A DNA stretch of 64,000 nt from Chromobacterium paludis. Its GTDB lineage: Bacteria > Pseudomonadota > Gammaproteobacteria > Burkholderiales > Chromobacteriaceae. How positions within the stretch are numbered: the first letter of the stretch is position 1; every line of letters begins with the position of its first letter. The stretch spans positions 930,001-994,000 of the forward strand of contig NZ_CP043473.1 in the NCBI RefSeq assembly GCF_008275125.1. Direction: 5' to 3'. The notes under the pieces were generated by a model that worked only from the letters and a program-made list of their open reading frames with translations, searched no databases and had not been told where the DNA came from. Made by a program: the position numbers and the translations under genes. Below are positions 19,142 to 29,002 of this stretch, piece after piece.

Positions 19142-19411
19142 TGAATCCGCTGCGCGGATGATGCTTTTCATAGCCGGGGCTGCCCGGCGGGCAGGGAGGG
19201 GATATTTGTGTGGCCAAATATCCCCCCCACCCCTAAAAGCCACCCTGCAAGCCTGGCCTGCGGCTTCCCGTCGGGTCTCGCCAGGCCCGAGGCGCGGCTG
19301 AACTCGCGATTTGCTAACGTCAAATCGCTCAAACAGGCAGCCGCTTAAAACCTCGGGCCTGCCACCCGATGGCAGGCTTGAAGGGATCTGGGCGCGTCGG
19401 CCCCGTGTTTG
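19142..19411 (+). repeat. Dispersed intergenic repeat, copy B (about 270 bp)
   Basis: The 484-base gap between the divergent phnG and phnF genes contains no gene besides the operator near phnG. Most of it is a second copy of the repeat at 9741-10070, in the same orientation, shorter in the middle but with both ends conserved. This copy also contains GGGGATATTTGTGTGGCCAAATATCCCC (19198-19225), an inverted repeat that is broken in copy A. Confidence 0.75.
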
Positions 19412-19463
19412 CTATTTGCAGATCCAGGCGAAAACGTCGTTTAAGAAACGCGAAAGGATAGGA

Positions 19464-20186
19464 ATGATAGAGAGAGGCTCCGGCGTCGCCGTGTGGCGGC
19501 AGATCGAGGAGGCATTGGCGGCCGACATCGCAGGCGGCGCCTTGCAGGCGGGCCAGCAGCTGCCCACCGAGCTGCAGCTGGCGGACCGGTTCGGCGTCAA
19601 CCGCCACACCATACGCCGCGCGGTGGCCACGCTGGTGGAGCGCGGCCTGCTGAGGGTGGAGCAGGGGCGCGGCACCTTCGTGCAGGACAATGCGATCGAC
19701 TACGCCATCAGCAAGCGCACGCGCTTTTCGCAGAACATGGCCAAGCAGAACCTCAGCTCCGATGTGGACATTTTGAACAGCGACACGGTGCCGGCCAACG
19801 CCGAGCTGGCGGAGCTGTTGCAGCTGGCCGTGGGCGATACGCTGTTCCGCATCAAGACCCTGAGCAAGGTAGAGGGACGGGTGGTGGATTACGCGACCCT
19901 GTTCTTTCCCGCTTCCCGGCTCCCAGGCTTGCCGGAAGCCTATCTGCGACACCGCTCGGTGACGCGCGCGCTGGCCGACTGCGGCGTGGCGGACTATACC
20001 CGCCGTTTCACCCGCGTCACCGCCCGGCTGCCGGATGCGGAGACGGTCGATTACCTGGGCATCCCCAAAAACCGGCCGGTGCTGCATGTGAAGTCCTTGA
20101 ACGTCGATGCAGCCGGCGCGCCGGTGCAGTACGGCGTCACCTGCTTCAACGGCGACCTGGTGCAATTGGTGATGGAGCAGGAATGA
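19464..20186 (+). CDS. phnF: GntR-family (HutC type) regulator PhnF
   Basis: A 240-residue regulator. The winged helix (about 10-75) contains GQQLPTELQLADRFGVNRHTIRRAVATLVERGLLRVEQGRGTFV. The C-terminal UTRA ligand domain (about 95-240) ends in VLHVKSLNVDAAGAPVQYGVTCFNGDLVQLV, typical of PhnF. It is expected to repress phn genes until a phosphonate-derived ligand or phosphate shortage relieves it. The ATG at 19464 follows AAAGGATAGGA, so the longer frame from 19311 is not used. It overlaps the next gene as ATGA and is divergent from phnG. Confidence 0.92.
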   Translation: MIERGSGVAVWRQIEEALAADIAGGALQAGQQLPTELQLADRFGVNRHTIRRAVATLVERGLLRVEQGRGTFVQDNAIDYAISKRTRFSQNMAKQNLSSDVDILNSDTVPANAELAELLQLAVGDTLFRIKTLSKVEGRVVDYATLFFPASRLPGLPEAYLRHRSVTRALADCGVADYTRRFTRVTARLPDAETVDYLGIPKNRPVLHVKSLNVDAAGAPVQYGVTCFNGDLVQLVMEQE

Positions 20187-20881
20187 CGCGCTATGCCGTT
20201 TATTACGCCCCCCGACCGGATAGCGAGCTGTGGCGCGCCGGCTGCGAATGGCTGGGCATGGATGCCGTCAGCGGGGAGACGGCGGAACAACCTCCGCTGG
20301 ATGGCATGGACGCGGAGACGCAAGCCGACCTGACCCGCGCAGCTGCCCGCTACGGCTGGCACGCCACCTTGAAGGCGCCGTTTGCGCTGCGGCCGGATGT
20401 CGATCAGGACGCTTTGCTTGGTGGAACGGCTGCGCTGGCTCAGACATTCCGGCCCTTCGCCTTGCCGCTGCAAGTGGACTGGCTGGGCGATTTCCTGGCC
20501 TTGCGGCCACAGAGGGTATCGCCTGAGCTGGACGAACTGGCCGCCGCCTGCGTGGCGACATTGGCGCCGCTGGCGGATCGCGCCGCGCCGTTGAAGGCCA
20601 GGGCCGGTTTGAATGACAGGCAGCAGGCTTTGTACCGGCGCTGGGGCTATCCCTATGTGTTCGAGCAGTTTCGCTTTCACATGACGCTCAGCGACAGCCT
20701 GGCTCGCGGTTCGCAAATGGCCGATGCGCTGGAGCAGGGCGCGCGGACACACTTTGCCGGACAATTGGGTGCGGTGGAGATCGCCGGCATCGCGCTGTTC
20801 CTTGAGCGCGAGCAGGACAGGCCGTTCCGCTATCTGGCCTACTGCGGTTTTGACGGCGAGGTGGCGCGTTATGACCGTTGA
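20183..20881 (+). CDS. DUF1045 phosphonate-metabolism protein (2H phosphoesterase fold)
   Basis: A 232-residue cytoplasmic protein. The start TRYAVYYAPRPDSELW and the two H-x-T motifs, HATLKAP (about 56) and HMTLSDS (about 163), mark the 2H phosphoesterase superfamily, and DUF1045 members are commonly linked to phn genes. A plausible role is opening the cyclic ribose phosphate made after C-P cleavage, a job done elsewhere by PhnP plus a phosphatase; no phnP is in the window. That role is inference. The ATG overlaps the phnF stop, and its end overlaps phnN by 11 bases. Confidence 0.85.
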   Translation: MTRYAVYYAPRPDSELWRAGCEWLGMDAVSGETAEQPPLDGMDAETQADLTRAAARYGWHATLKAPFALRPDVDQDALLGGTAALAQTFRPFALPLQVDWLGDFLALRPQRVSPELDELAAACVATLAPLADRAAPLKARAGLNDRQQALYRRWGYPYVFEQFRFHMTLSDSLARGSQMADALEQGARTHFAGQLGAVEIAGIALFLEREQDRPFRYLAYCGFDGEVARYDR

Positions 20882-21467
20882 AACGGGAACGCTGTGGTAT
20901 GTGATCGGCCCGTCCGGCGCGGGCAAGGACAGCCTGCTGGCTTACGCGAGGCAACGGCAGCCCGGCGGCGTGATGTTCGCCCACCGCTATATCACGCGGC
21001 CGGCCAATGCCGGCGGCGAGAACCACGTGGCGCTGAGCGCGGAGGAGTTTGACACCCGCGAGGCCAGCGGCTGCTTCGCGCTTTGTTGGCGGCGGCATGG
21101 CCTGGCTTACGGCCTGGGTGTGGAGGTGGATGTGTGGCTGGCGCAGGGCATGGATGTGGTGGTGAATGGCTCGCGCTCCAGCCTGGAGCTGGCGCAGTCG
21201 CATTTCCGCACGCTGCGGCCGCTGTGGATTACGGCCAGTCCGGAAGTGCTGGCCGCGCGATTGGCCGGCCGCGGCCGCGAGTCGGCGGAGGAGATTGCGC
21301 GGCGCCTGCGCGAGGCGGGCAGCTTCGCGCTGCCCCCTGGCTGCGAAGTGCTGTGGAACGACGGCGAGCTGGCGGAGGCCGGCGAACGTTTTCTGGCCTT
21401 GCTGTCGCGTCGCGAATTCAGCCATCCACCACGAAACGACGCATCTGGGCCTGCAGCGCGGCGCTGA
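20871..21467 (+). CDS. phnN: Ribose 1,5-bisphosphokinase PhnN
   Basis: A 198-residue guanylate-kinase-like enzyme that phosphorylates ribose 1,5-bisphosphate to PRPP, the last step that returns the ribose from the C-P lyase pathway. The P-loop is GPSGAGKDS (about 13-21), followed by [23 protein letters not shown] and the lid-like [16 protein letters not shown]. The last 16 or so residues (after LLSRREF) overlap the 3' end of the convergent chemoreceptor gene by 50 bases. Confidence 0.92.
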   Translation: MTVETGTLWYVIGPSGAGKDSLLAYARQRQPGGVMFAHRYITRPANAGGENHVALSAEEFDTREASGCFALCWRRHGLAYGLGVEVDVWLAQGMDVVVNGSRSSLELAQSHFRTLRPLWITASPEVLAARLAGRGRESAEEIARRLREAGSFALPPGCEVLWNDGELAEAGERFLALLSRREFSHPPRNDASGPAARR

Positions 21468-23052
21468 CTTCCTGCAGGCGGCCGCTGCCGTGACGGGCGT
21501 CCTGGCTGGCCTTGAGGCTCTCGTCGGCGGAGCGGGCGATTTCCGACACGCTGCCGGCAATGGCCTGGCTCTCCCGCACTTGCTCCGCGATGTCCGTCGC
21601 CAGCCGGTCCAGTTCGCCCACGGTGGCGGTGGCGCCCTGTTTCAGCTCGGTCAGCGGCGCCACGATTTCGCCTATCAGCGCCACGCCGCGCGCCATTTCC
21701 CGCTGGCCTTGCTCGATGCGCGCCATGGCGTCCGAGGTTTGCGCGTCCATGTCGCTGATGACCTGATTGACCTCGCGCGTGGCCTGGGCGGTGCGCGCGG
21801 CCAGGTTGCGCACCTCGTCCGCCACCACGGCGAAGCCGCGGCCCATTTCGCCGGCGCGGGCGGCTTCGATCGCCGCGTTCAGCGCCAGCATATTGGTTTG
21901 CTCGGCGATGTCGGTGACGGCTTCTATCATGTCGTGCATGGAGTTGGCGCGTTGGCGCAGCGCGTCCACCGATTCGGCGCTGCCGCGTATCTGGCCGGCG
22001 ATCAGGCCGATCTCGCGCGAAGCGGTTTCGATCAGGCTTTGTCCGCGGTCAGCCAGTTGCGCCGCGCTGCGGGCCTGCTGCTGGGCCTGGCCGGCGGTGG
22101 CGGCCGCGCGGTCCAGCTTGGCTGAAAAGGCGCCGACCACGCCGTTGATCTGGTGGATTTCCGCCTGCTGCCGCTCCACGCCGCCGGCCACTTCGGCCGC
22201 GCTGCCGCGGGTGGCGGCGGCCGTGTCGGCCACGACATCGGCGCTGGCGCGCAGCTCCTTGACCAGCTGGGCCAGCCCCGATTGCATGGTTTCCATCTGG
22301 CGCAGCATCTGCGCCGTCTCGTCGCGGCCGTCGGCGCGGACCCGGCTGCGCAGGTCGCCGCGCGCCATCGCGCCCAGCACGGTGACGCTGTGCGCCAGCG
22401 GCCCGGTGATGCTGCGGGTCACGGCCCAGGCCAGCAACAGGCCGATCAGCACCGCGGCGGAGCTGAAAGCCAGCAGCAGGCCGCGCGTGGCGCCCATCAG
22501 CGACAGCACTTCGGCCATTTCCGCGTTCATATGGCTTTGCTGGGCGGCGGACAGTTCGGCGGTGGCGGCCAGCAGCGCCTGCAGCGCGGGACGGGTTTGG
22601 CTGCCGTATTGCTTGGCCAGCGCCGCCGGATCGTCCGCTTCCACCAGGTCAACGGTTTCGCCGAAGGCCTTGAGGTAGGCGGCGCGCAAGTCGGCCAGAT
22701 TTTGCAGCGTACCGGCCTGCGCCGAGCGCCAGGGCAGTGCTTTCAGTTTCTGCAAGGCGTCGTTGGCCTTATGGTTGGCTTCGTCCATGGCGGCGTACAA
22801 GGGCACGCGTTGCGGTCGTTCCGGCGTGGCGACGATCTGCAGCAGCAGCAAGGCGGCGCTTTGCGAGTGGCGGTCCAGATCGGCTGCCGCCTGCTGTTTG
22901 CTGGCGTCTTCGTCGACGATGACGCGGGCGGCCTGCTCGATATGGGCCAGCCCGCTCCAGACGCTGGCGGAAATGGCCAGCAGGATGGCCAGCAGCACGG
23001 TGAAGGATACGGCCAGGCGCGGGCCAACCTTGATGGTCTGCAGTTGCCTCAT
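21418..23052 (-). CDS. Methyl-accepting chemotaxis protein
   Basis: A 544-residue chemoreceptor. TM1 is at about 12-32, the periplasmic four-helix-type ligand domain at about 33-188, TM2 at about 190-212 and HAMP at about 213-266. The signalling tip contains the conserved hairpin [38 protein letters not shown] (about 385-422). The ligand is unknown. It has no C-terminal NWETF-like CheR/CheB tether. It lies downstream of phnN, tail to tail with a short overlap, and next to two other sensory genes. Confidence 0.92.
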   Translation of the reverse strand: MRQLQTIKVGPRLAVSFTVLLAILLAISASVWSGLAHIEQAARVIVDEDASKQQAAADLDRHSQSAALLLLQIVATPERPQRVPLYAAMDEANHKANDALQKLKALPWRSAQAGTLQNLADLRAAYLKAFGETVDLVEADDPAALAKQYGSQTRPALQALLAATAELSAAQQSHMNAEMAEVLSLMGATRGLLLAFSSAAVLIGLLLAWAVTRSITGPLAHSVTVLGAMARGDLRSRVRADGRDETAQMLRQMETMQSGLAQLVKELRASADVVADTAAATRGSAAEVAGGVERQQAEIHQINGVVGAFSAKLDRAAATAGQAQQQARSAAQLADRGQSLIETASREIGLIAGQIRGSAESVDALRQRANSMHDMIEAVTDIAEQTNMLALNAAIEAARAGEMGRGFAVVADEVRNLAARTAQATREVNQVISDMDAQTSDAMARIEQGQREMARGVALIGEIVAPLTELKQGATATVGELDRLATDIAEQVRESQAIAGSVSEIARSADESLKASQDARHGSGRLQEVSAALQAQMRRFVVDG

Positions 23053-23125
23053 GAAAGTGTCTCTCTTCTCGGAAAACCGTTGGTCGGGACGCGTTGCGGG
23101 TTATGACGCGCGGGCGCGCGCTTGT

Positions 23126-24733
23126 TTATAGCCTGATGGTTTCCTGGCCGCTGCGGCCAGTTTTTTTGACGCGGTACATCGCCTGGTCCGCCGTCTGCAG
23201 CAGCTGGTCCGGGGTGCTGTCGCCATTGCCGATGGCGATGCCGATGGATATGCCCAGGCGCAGCTTCAGCCTGTCCACCAGGAAGGGATCGGCGATGGCT
23301 TGCTGGCACTTGGCGGCGACCGTCCGCGCGACGTCTTCGACATCGTCTTCCAGATTGCCCAGCAACAGCACGAACTCATCGCCGCCCATGCGCGCCAGGG
23401 TGTCGGACTGGCGCGTGATGGCGCTTAGGCGCTGCGCGACCAGGCGGAGCACTTTGTCGCCCATTTCATGGCCGTGGCTGTCATTGATGAGCTTGAATCC
23501 ATCCAGATCCATGAACAGCAGCGCCAGCGAGGACTGCTTGCGTTGCGCCTGGGCCAGCGTCATCTGCAGCCGGTCGGTCAGCAGCGACCGGTTGGGCAGG
23601 CCGGTCAAGGGGTCGTGGTGAGCCTGGTGCGCCAGTTCCAGATGGTGTTTGTCCAGTTTGCTCAGCAGGCGATTGAAGGCGCCGATCAAATGCCCCACCT
23701 CGTCGTTGCGCGGGATGGGCATAGGCTCCAGGGGGCGTTCGCCTCTCGTCATCTTGTCGGCATGGCTGGCGGCTTGAAACAGCGGGCGCAGCACCAGGTA
23801 CATGCCCCCGCCTATGAACACGGCAAAGATGGTCAGGGCGATGACGGTGTTGCGCAGCGCCAGGCGCCTCAATCGGTTCAGCGTGCCGAAGGCATCCTCG
23901 CTGGGGAGGCGCGCGACCACGAACCAGCCGGCGCTGGGCACAGAGGCGACGCCGCTGATTTCCTCCTCGCCCTTGGCGTTGACGGTGGTGCCATAGCCGC
24001 GCCAGCCGCCCATGGCCTTGTCGTGCAGCCGATTCACGCCGGGCGCGGGCAGCGGCGTCAATATCATGCTGGGCTCGGAAGCGGAAACGAACTGGCGGTC
24101 GCGCGGGGAGATCAGCAGGAAGCTGTTGTGATTATCGCCGATGCGGGTGCGCTGCAGCAGATCGAGAAAGTTTGGCGCGCCCAGCGCGGTGAGGCCGGCC
24201 AGGACCGCCAGGACGCGGCCGTCAGCATTGCGAATGGGCGCGCCCATGGGCAGCACCGGCACGCCGGCGGCGCGTCCGATGATGGCGCGGCCGATGTAAG
24301 GCTGGCCGGCGAGGCCGGCGCGCACGTAGTCGCGGTCCCGGTCATCGGCGGCTAGCCGCGGGCCACGGGGCGGGTAGTCGGCTATGACCCTGCCGTCGCG
24401 GCCGAGCACAAGCATGCCGACGGAAAAAAACGGCTGGTAGTCGTAGCGTTCGCGCAGCCATTGGCGCAAGCGGTCCGGGTCATCCAGCAGCGTGGGCGGC
24501 AGGGCGCGCGCCAGGCCGTTCAACAGTGCCTGGCGCTGAGACACTTTCTGGTCGATGTCGCGGGCGACGTAGCTTGCCAGCGCCAGTTGCTGTTTGCCCA
24601 CCACCTGGCTCAGGTCTTGGTACAGAAAATCGCCCAGCACGTAGTAGCGTACGACCACCCCCGCGGTGATGATCAGCAGGGTCAGAACCAGCAGGCGGGT
24701 GATGATGCTGTCGAATAGGCGTGGCAGGCTCAT
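23126..24733 (-). CDS. Membrane diguanylate cyclase with sensor domain and HAMP
   Basis: A 535-residue protein that should make cyclic-di-GMP. It has TM1 (about 11-31), a Cache-like extracytoplasmic domain (about 35-290, with RDYVRAGLAGQPYIGRAIIG), TM2 (about 295-317), HAMP (about 318-372) and a GGDEF domain. The active site is intact (GGDEF at 450-454). The inhibitory I-site RxxD (R441-D444) sits five residues upstream, so product feedback is likely. The signal is unknown. It lies between the chemoreceptor and the hybrid kinase, all on the minus strand, but gaps of 73 and 49 bases leave operon status open. Confidence 0.9.
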   Translation of the reverse strand: MSLPRLFDSIITRLLVLTLLIITAGVVVRYYVLGDFLYQDLSQVVGKQQLALASYVARDIDQKVSQRQALLNGLARALPPTLLDDPDRLRQWLRERYDYQPFFSVGMLVLGRDGRVIADYPPRGPRLAADDRDRDYVRAGLAGQPYIGRAIIGRAAGVPVLPMGAPIRNADGRVLAVLAGLTALGAPNFLDLLQRTRIGDNHNSFLLISPRDRQFVSASEPSMILTPLPAPGVNRLHDKAMGGWRGYGTTVNAKGEEEISGVASVPSAGWFVVARLPSEDAFGTLNRLRRLALRNTVIALTIFAVFIGGGMYLVLRPLFQAASHADKMTRGERPLEPMPIPRNDEVGHLIGAFNRLLSKLDKHHLELAHQAHHDPLTGLPNRSLLTDRLQMTLAQAQRKQSSLALLFMDLDGFKLINDSHGHEMGDKVLRLVAQRLSAITRQSDTLARMGGDEFVLLLGNLEDDVEDVARTVAAKCQQAIADPFLVDRLKLRLGISIGIAIGNGDSTPDQLLQTADQAMYRVKKTGRSGQETIRL

Positions 24734-24782
24734 GTTCTAACACAAAAAGTGTCCAAACCAACCATTATAGCTGATTTGTATT

Positions 24783-27700
24783 TCAACCATGGCTTAACTC
24801 GCGCGGGATGCCGCGGTTGGCCAGCCATTGCTCCACATCCAGGCAGGCGGCTTCCAGTTGCAGCATCAGTCTGGGCACGGCGTCGGCCAGCTGGGAGGCG
24901 GCGGCCTGTTCCATGTGCTTGGCCGCTTCGCCGATGGCGCGGGCGCCGATCTGCACGGCCTCGGCCTCGATGTCGCGGGCGGTGCCGGCGATCAGCGGCA
25001 GATTGTCGCTGATGATGGCGTCGCGGATGCGGGCGATGTTGCGGCGGGTGTTCTTGAGGAACTCGCGCAGCAGGCGGTTTTCCAGCTTGGGGCTTTTGCC
25101 GCCGCGCTCGCGCAGTACGAACAGATCCAGCGGCGCGGAGCTGTCAGGCGGCGCGGGCAGGGGCGGGTTGGCGGCGGCGGGCGCCCCTTGCAGCCACTTT
25201 TCCAGCGTGGCGGCCAGGGTGTCCAGCGCCAAGGGCTTGACCAGGTAATCGTCCATGCCGGCGTCGCGAGTCTTTTGCAGCTCCTCCGCCGCGGCGTTGG
25301 CCGTGCAGGCGATGATGGCCGCGCGCGGACGGACGGGGTGCTCCGCCTCGTAGCTGCGGATCAGCCTGGCGAGTTCAAAGCCGCCGATATTGGGCATCAG
25401 GCAGTCGGTCAGCACCAGATGGTAATGATTGTGCCGCCATTTTTCGAAGGCCTGGGCGCCGTCTTCGGCGGTGTCGGGCCGATAGCCGAGCTTTTCCAGT
25501 TGCTTGGTCGCCAGCTTGAGATTGGTGGGATTGTCTTCCACCAGCAGGATGCGCTTTTCCGCATGGATCAAGGCGGAGGCCGGGGCGCCGGTCGCCGACC
25601 GTGCCTGGCGTTCCGCCACTTCCGCGCGGATATGCAGCGAAACCCGCGTGCCGCGTCCCAGTTCGCTGGCTATCGTCACCTCCCCGCCCATCAGCTCGGC
25701 CAGGCGGCGGCAGATGGCCAGCCCCAGTCCGGTGCCGCCGTAGCGGCGGGTGGTGTCGGTGTCGCCTTGACTGAAAGGCTGGAACAAACCCTGCAGCTGT
25801 TCCGGCGGAATGCCGATGCCGGTATCCATCACGTCGAAGCACAGGTTTTGCCAGCCGGTGGCCTCCTCTTTTACCTGCACGCGCAGGATGATGCTGCCGG
25901 TGGCCGTGAACTTGACGGCGTTGCTGAGCAGGTTCTGCAGGATTTGCCGCAAGCGCAAGGGGTCCAGCAGCAGCACGGGCGCGAGCAGGGGGTCGATCTG
26001 CAGGTCGAAGTCCAGGTCCTTTTTCTCGACGGTCTGGGAGTAGAGGCTGAGCACTCTTTGCAGCAGCGGCCAGATGTCGGTGGGCGTCTTGACCAGTTCC
26101 AGCTGGTTGGCTTCGATTTTGGAGAAGTCCAGCACATCGTCGATCAGCAGCAGCAGGGTGCGGGCGGAGTCGCGCGCGGTGTCCAGCGTGTCTTGCTGCT
26201 CGGCGTCCAGCTGGCTCAGCTGCAGCAGCTCCAGCATGCCCAGCACGCCGTTCAGCGGCGTACGGATCTCATGGCTGATGGTGGCCAGGAAGGCGCTCTT
26301 GGCCTGATTGGCGGCATCGGCCTGCTCCTTGGCGCGCCGCAATTCCCGCTCCGCCGCCTGGCGGGCGGTGATGTCGCGCATGGTCAGGTTGTAGCAGTCG
26401 CTGCCGGTGTCCGGCATGCGCGTCAGCGCCAGCTCCATGGGAAAGGGCGTGCCGTCGGCGCGCAACGCGGTCAATTGCAGCAGGCTGCCCAGCTTGATGT
26501 CGTCGCCATTGAGCAGCGGCTGCAGCGCGCGCCGGCTGTCCGGCTCCAGGCAGTCCTGCAAGGCGGTGCCGATCAGGCCGCCTCGCGGCAGGCGGAACAT
26601 CTGTTCCGCCACATGGTTGGCGCTGGTGAACAGCCCGTTCTCGTCCAAGGTGGCGATGCCGTCTATCGAGGTTTCGATGACGGCGGTGAGCAGCATTTGC
26701 TGCCGCGACAGCTGCAGCTGCGTCTGCTCCAGCGTGCGTTGATCCTGGCTGGCCAGAATCAGCTGGGCCAGGGTGTTCATCAGCGGGACCGGAAAGTCAT
26801 TGCCGCGTTCCGGGGCGACCGGGTGGGGGTAAAACAGTGTGAACACGCCGATGACCCGGCTCGCCAGCATGATGGGAACGCTTAGGAAATGGTAGTCCTC
26901 GCGCAGCGGGCCGGCCGCGCTTTGCTGCAACGCCAGCAGCTGTTCCTGCTGGCGGTACAGGCAGCGTTGCAGCAACTGGGCGGCGTCCATTTGCGGCGGC
27001 GGACTCAGGGCCGGCGTGATGGGGTGGAATTGGGGCTGCTTGGCCGGGCTGAGCACCTCGCACAGGAATCCGTGCTCGGCTTCGAACCACAGCAGCAGGA
27101 TGTCCCGGGCGTAGCTGAACATGGTGTCGGGATGGGCCTTGCCGATGAACAGGCTCTGCAGGTAATTGATGGCGTCCAACACTTTTTCCTGACGTCGCAG
27201 ATGCTGTCCGCTTTGTTCGGCCTGGTTCAGTGCCGCCTCCAGCCGGGCGCGGTCATGCGCCAGCTGGATGGACATTTGGTTGAACAGCTGGCCGGTGCGG
27301 GCCAGTTCGTCCTTGCCCCGCACAGGCACCTGATAGCCCAGCTCGCCGTCGGCCATGCGGGTGGCGGCTTGCTGCAGCGAGTTCAGCTGGCGCGTGAGGT
27401 AGAGCCCCAGCAGCAGGGAAAACAGCGCGGACAGCGCCAGTTCCGACACGGCGAGCAGCAGGCCGTTCTGCCGCGCCTGCTGCATCAGCTGCTGGTGGGC
27501 GGCGACCGAAGTGCCCAGCTCCACGCGGCCGTAGTGGATGCCGCCGACGCGGATGTCCCGCTTGATGGTAAGCGGCTGGCCGGGCGGCAGCCGGTCGATG
27601 TCCTGGCTGGGCGAGGGCGGCAAGGCCAGCGCCATCGGGTCGCCAGCCTCGGCCAGCAGCCGGTTGCGGCTGTCGTATACGCGGGCGTAGACGATGCCGG

Positions 27701-27926
27701 CGGACTTCACCATTTGTTCCACCGCATTCTGCAGCGTGGCCAGGTCGGTGCTGAGCACGGCGTTCTGATTGGCCTGGGCAAATTGCTCAGCGATGATCTG
27801 CCGCCGCTTGAGCAGCTCGCGCGCGCTGGTGTCGTGCAGCAGGCCCAGGCCGAAGTGCAGCAGAATGCCCAGCATGATCATTTCGATCAGCGCGATGCCC
27901 AGTATGGTCTTGAGGCGGAACGACAT
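24783..27926 (-). CDS. Hybrid sensor histidine kinase with receiver and degenerate Hpt domain
   Basis: A 1047-residue membrane kinase. In order: TM1 (about 7-29), a periplasmic part, TM2 (about 155-178), HAMP (about 180-233), a GAF-like region (about 250-400), PAS (about 405-525), HisKA with phospho-acceptor His552 in [11 protein letters not shown], HATPase with [10 protein letters not shown] and DTGIGIP, and a receiver with Asp841 ([10 protein letters not shown]). The C-terminal stretch (about 950-1040) aligns to Hpt domains, but where the phosphorylated His is expected the sequence is [13 protein letters not shown], with Arg984 instead. It is therefore built like BarA/ArcB but cannot relay through that site. 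The gene lies 3 bases after a PhnD-like binding-protein gene, which probably feeds it a periplasmic signal. Confidence 0.9.
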   Translation of the reverse strand: MSFRLKTILGIALIEMIMLGILLHFGLGLLHDTSARELLKRRQIIAEQFAQANQNAVLSTDLATLQNAVEQMVKSAGIVYARVYDSRNRLLAEAGDPMALALPPSPSQDIDRLPPGQPLTIKRDIRVGGIHYGRVELGTSVAAHQQLMQQARQNGLLLAVSELALSALFSLLLGLYLTRQLNSLQQAATRMADGELGYQVPVRGKDELARTGQLFNQMSIQLAHDRARLEAALNQAEQSGQHLRRQEKVLDAINYLQSLFIGKAHPDTMFSYARDILLLWFEAEHGFLCEVLSPAKQPQFHPITPALSPPPQMDAAQLLQRCLYRQQEQLLALQQSAAGPLREDYHFLSVPIMLASRVIGVFTLFYPHPVAPERGNDFPVPLMNTLAQLILASQDQRTLEQTQLQLSRQQMLLTAVIETSIDGIATLDENGLFTSANHVAEQMFRLPRGGLIGTALQDCLEPDSRRALQPLLNGDDIKLGSLLQLTALRADGTPFPMELALTRMPDTGSDCYNLTMRDITARQAAERELRRAKEQADAANQAKSAFLATISHEIRTPLNGVLGMLELLQLSQLDAEQQDTLDTARDSARTLLLLIDDVLDFSKIEANQLELVKTPTDIWPLLQRVLSLYSQTVEKKDLDFDLQIDPLLAPVLLLDPLRLRQILQNLLSNAVKFTATGSIILRVQVKEEATGWQNLCFDVMDTGIGIPPEQLQGLFQPFSQGDTDTTRRYGGTGLGLAICRRLAELMGGEVTIASELGRGTRVSLHIRAEVAERQARSATGAPASALIHAEKRILLVEDNPTNLKLATKQLEKLGYRPDTAEDGAQAFEKWRHNHYHLVLTDCLMPNIGGFELARLIRSYEAEHPVRPRAAIIACTANAAAEELQKTRDAGMDDYLVKPLALDTLAATLEKWLQGAPAAANPPLPAPPDSSAPLDLFVLRERGGKSPKLENRLLREFLKNTRRNIARIRDAIISDNLPLIAGTARDIEAEAVQIGARAIGEAAKHMEQAAASQLADAVPRLMLQLEAACLDVEQWLANRGIPRELSHG

Positions 27927-27929
27927 GGT

Positions 27930-28790
27930 TTAGCGCTCCGCCGGCGCCTGGTAGCGTATGCCCAGGCGGCGGATGTCGTTCCAGTCCTCGTCCCGCGCCG
28001 CCGTCAGCGGCTTCAGGTTCACGTGCTGCAACAGGGCCTGCCCCTCAGGCGTGTCTGGCAGATGGGTCATGGCTTGCAGCAGGCATTGGCGCTGCGAGTC
28101 GGGCATGCCCGGCCGGGTGGCGAAGGCATGCGGCGTGTGCGGCGGCGTTTGCCACAGGATGCGCAGCTCCTGGCGCACGGCGTCGGGCTGCTGGCTCCAG
28201 GTGCGGTTGATGCCGCCGCCGGCCGGGAACAGCCCTTGCCGGACGGCGAGATAGACCGAGTCGTGGGAGCCGACATAGCGGACGCCGACGTGGACGCCCA
28301 TGGCGTCGAGTTCGGCCCGCGGCAACACGCTGGCGGCAAAGGCCTCCGGCGCGGGCAGGGCCAGCGTCTTGCCTTCCAGCTGGCGCACATCCTGGATGGG
28401 GCTGTCCTTGCGCACCACGATCAGGCCAACCAGCTTGGTGTCCTTTTCCCGGGCCAATGCCTGGTAGCCGACGCTGTCATGGAATTGCACGTAATGCAGG
28501 GGGTTGAAATACACCAGATCGTATAGGCCCTTGGCAACGCGCCGCTCGAACGAGGGGATGTCTGGCGCCGTCTCGAATTGCAGATCCAGGGCGCAGGGCC
28601 GGCCCAGGTATTGCAGCAATGGCCCCCAGCTGCGCGCCAGGGCCAAGGCGGATTGCTGCGGCACGATGCCGACATGGATGACGGGTTTGTCGGCCCGGGC
28701 GGGAGAGCACAGCAACAGCGCCGCCGGGAGCAGCAGGGCGGCGAAGGCCAGGCGGGTGCTGTTGGGGCGGGGCGGGCGGGGTGCGGCCAT
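27930..28790 (-). CDS. PhnD-like phosphate/phosphite/phosphonate-binding periplasmic protein
   Basis: A 286-residue secreted protein. A signal peptide (about 1-33, hydrophobic LAFAALLLPAALLLCSPARA) is followed by HVGIVPQQSALALARSW, DLVYFNPLHYVQFH and KDSPIQDVRQLEGKTLALP, all typical of the PhnD/PtxB/phosphonate-binding family. There is no permease or ATPase of this type beside it. Instead the hybrid kinase starts 3 bases after its stop, so I infer it is a sensor subunit that presents a phosphonate-like ligand to the kinase. The ligand is not shown by the sequence. Confidence 0.8.
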   Translation of the reverse strand: MAAPRPPRPNSTRLAFAALLLPAALLLCSPARADKPVIHVGIVPQQSALALARSWGPLLQYLGRPCALDLQFETAPDIPSFERRVAKGLYDLVYFNPLHYVQFHDSVGYQALAREKDTKLVGLIVVRKDSPIQDVRQLEGKTLALPAPEAFAASVLPRAELDAMGVHVGVRYVGSHDSVYLAVRQGLFPAGGGINRTWSQQPDAVRQELRILWQTPPHTPHAFATRPGMPDSQRQCLLQAMTHLPDTPEGQALLQHVNLKPLTAARDEDWNDIRRLGIRYQAPAER

Positions 28791-28928
28791 GCTTTCGTCT
28801 CTCCGGCGCGAAAGGGCGGCAAAATGGCGCAGCCCATGATTGTCAATATAGATATAACTGCGGAGGCCGCTGACCGCGCGACAGGCTCTGCGGGAATGGT
28901 CTAGCCGGGCAAAGCAAGCTTCATGTCG

Positions 28929-28962
28929 ATTTCACCGTCCTGTCATCGCCTGGCGGCATAGT
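28929..28962 (+). promoter_or_regulatory. Candidate Pho box and -10 before phnS
   Basis: ATTTCAC-CGTC-CTGTCAT (28929-28946) matches two direct 7-base Pho half-sites with the usual 4-base spacer; the second half is perfect and the first matches at 5 of 7. Ten bases downstream lies CATAGT (28957-28962), an acceptable -10. This is the layout of PhoB-activated promoters, where the Pho box replaces the -35. It is inferred from sequence only. Confidence 0.45.
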
Positions 28963-29002
28963 GGCCGCAGTTTTCTAGGTACGGTGGGGTATGGGCATAT
29001 TT

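Noticed and set aside
24828..28526. Two long plus-strand frames opposite the hybrid kinase and the PhnD-like gene
   Set aside because: They are antisense shadows of well-supported genes, with Gln/Gly/His-rich products.
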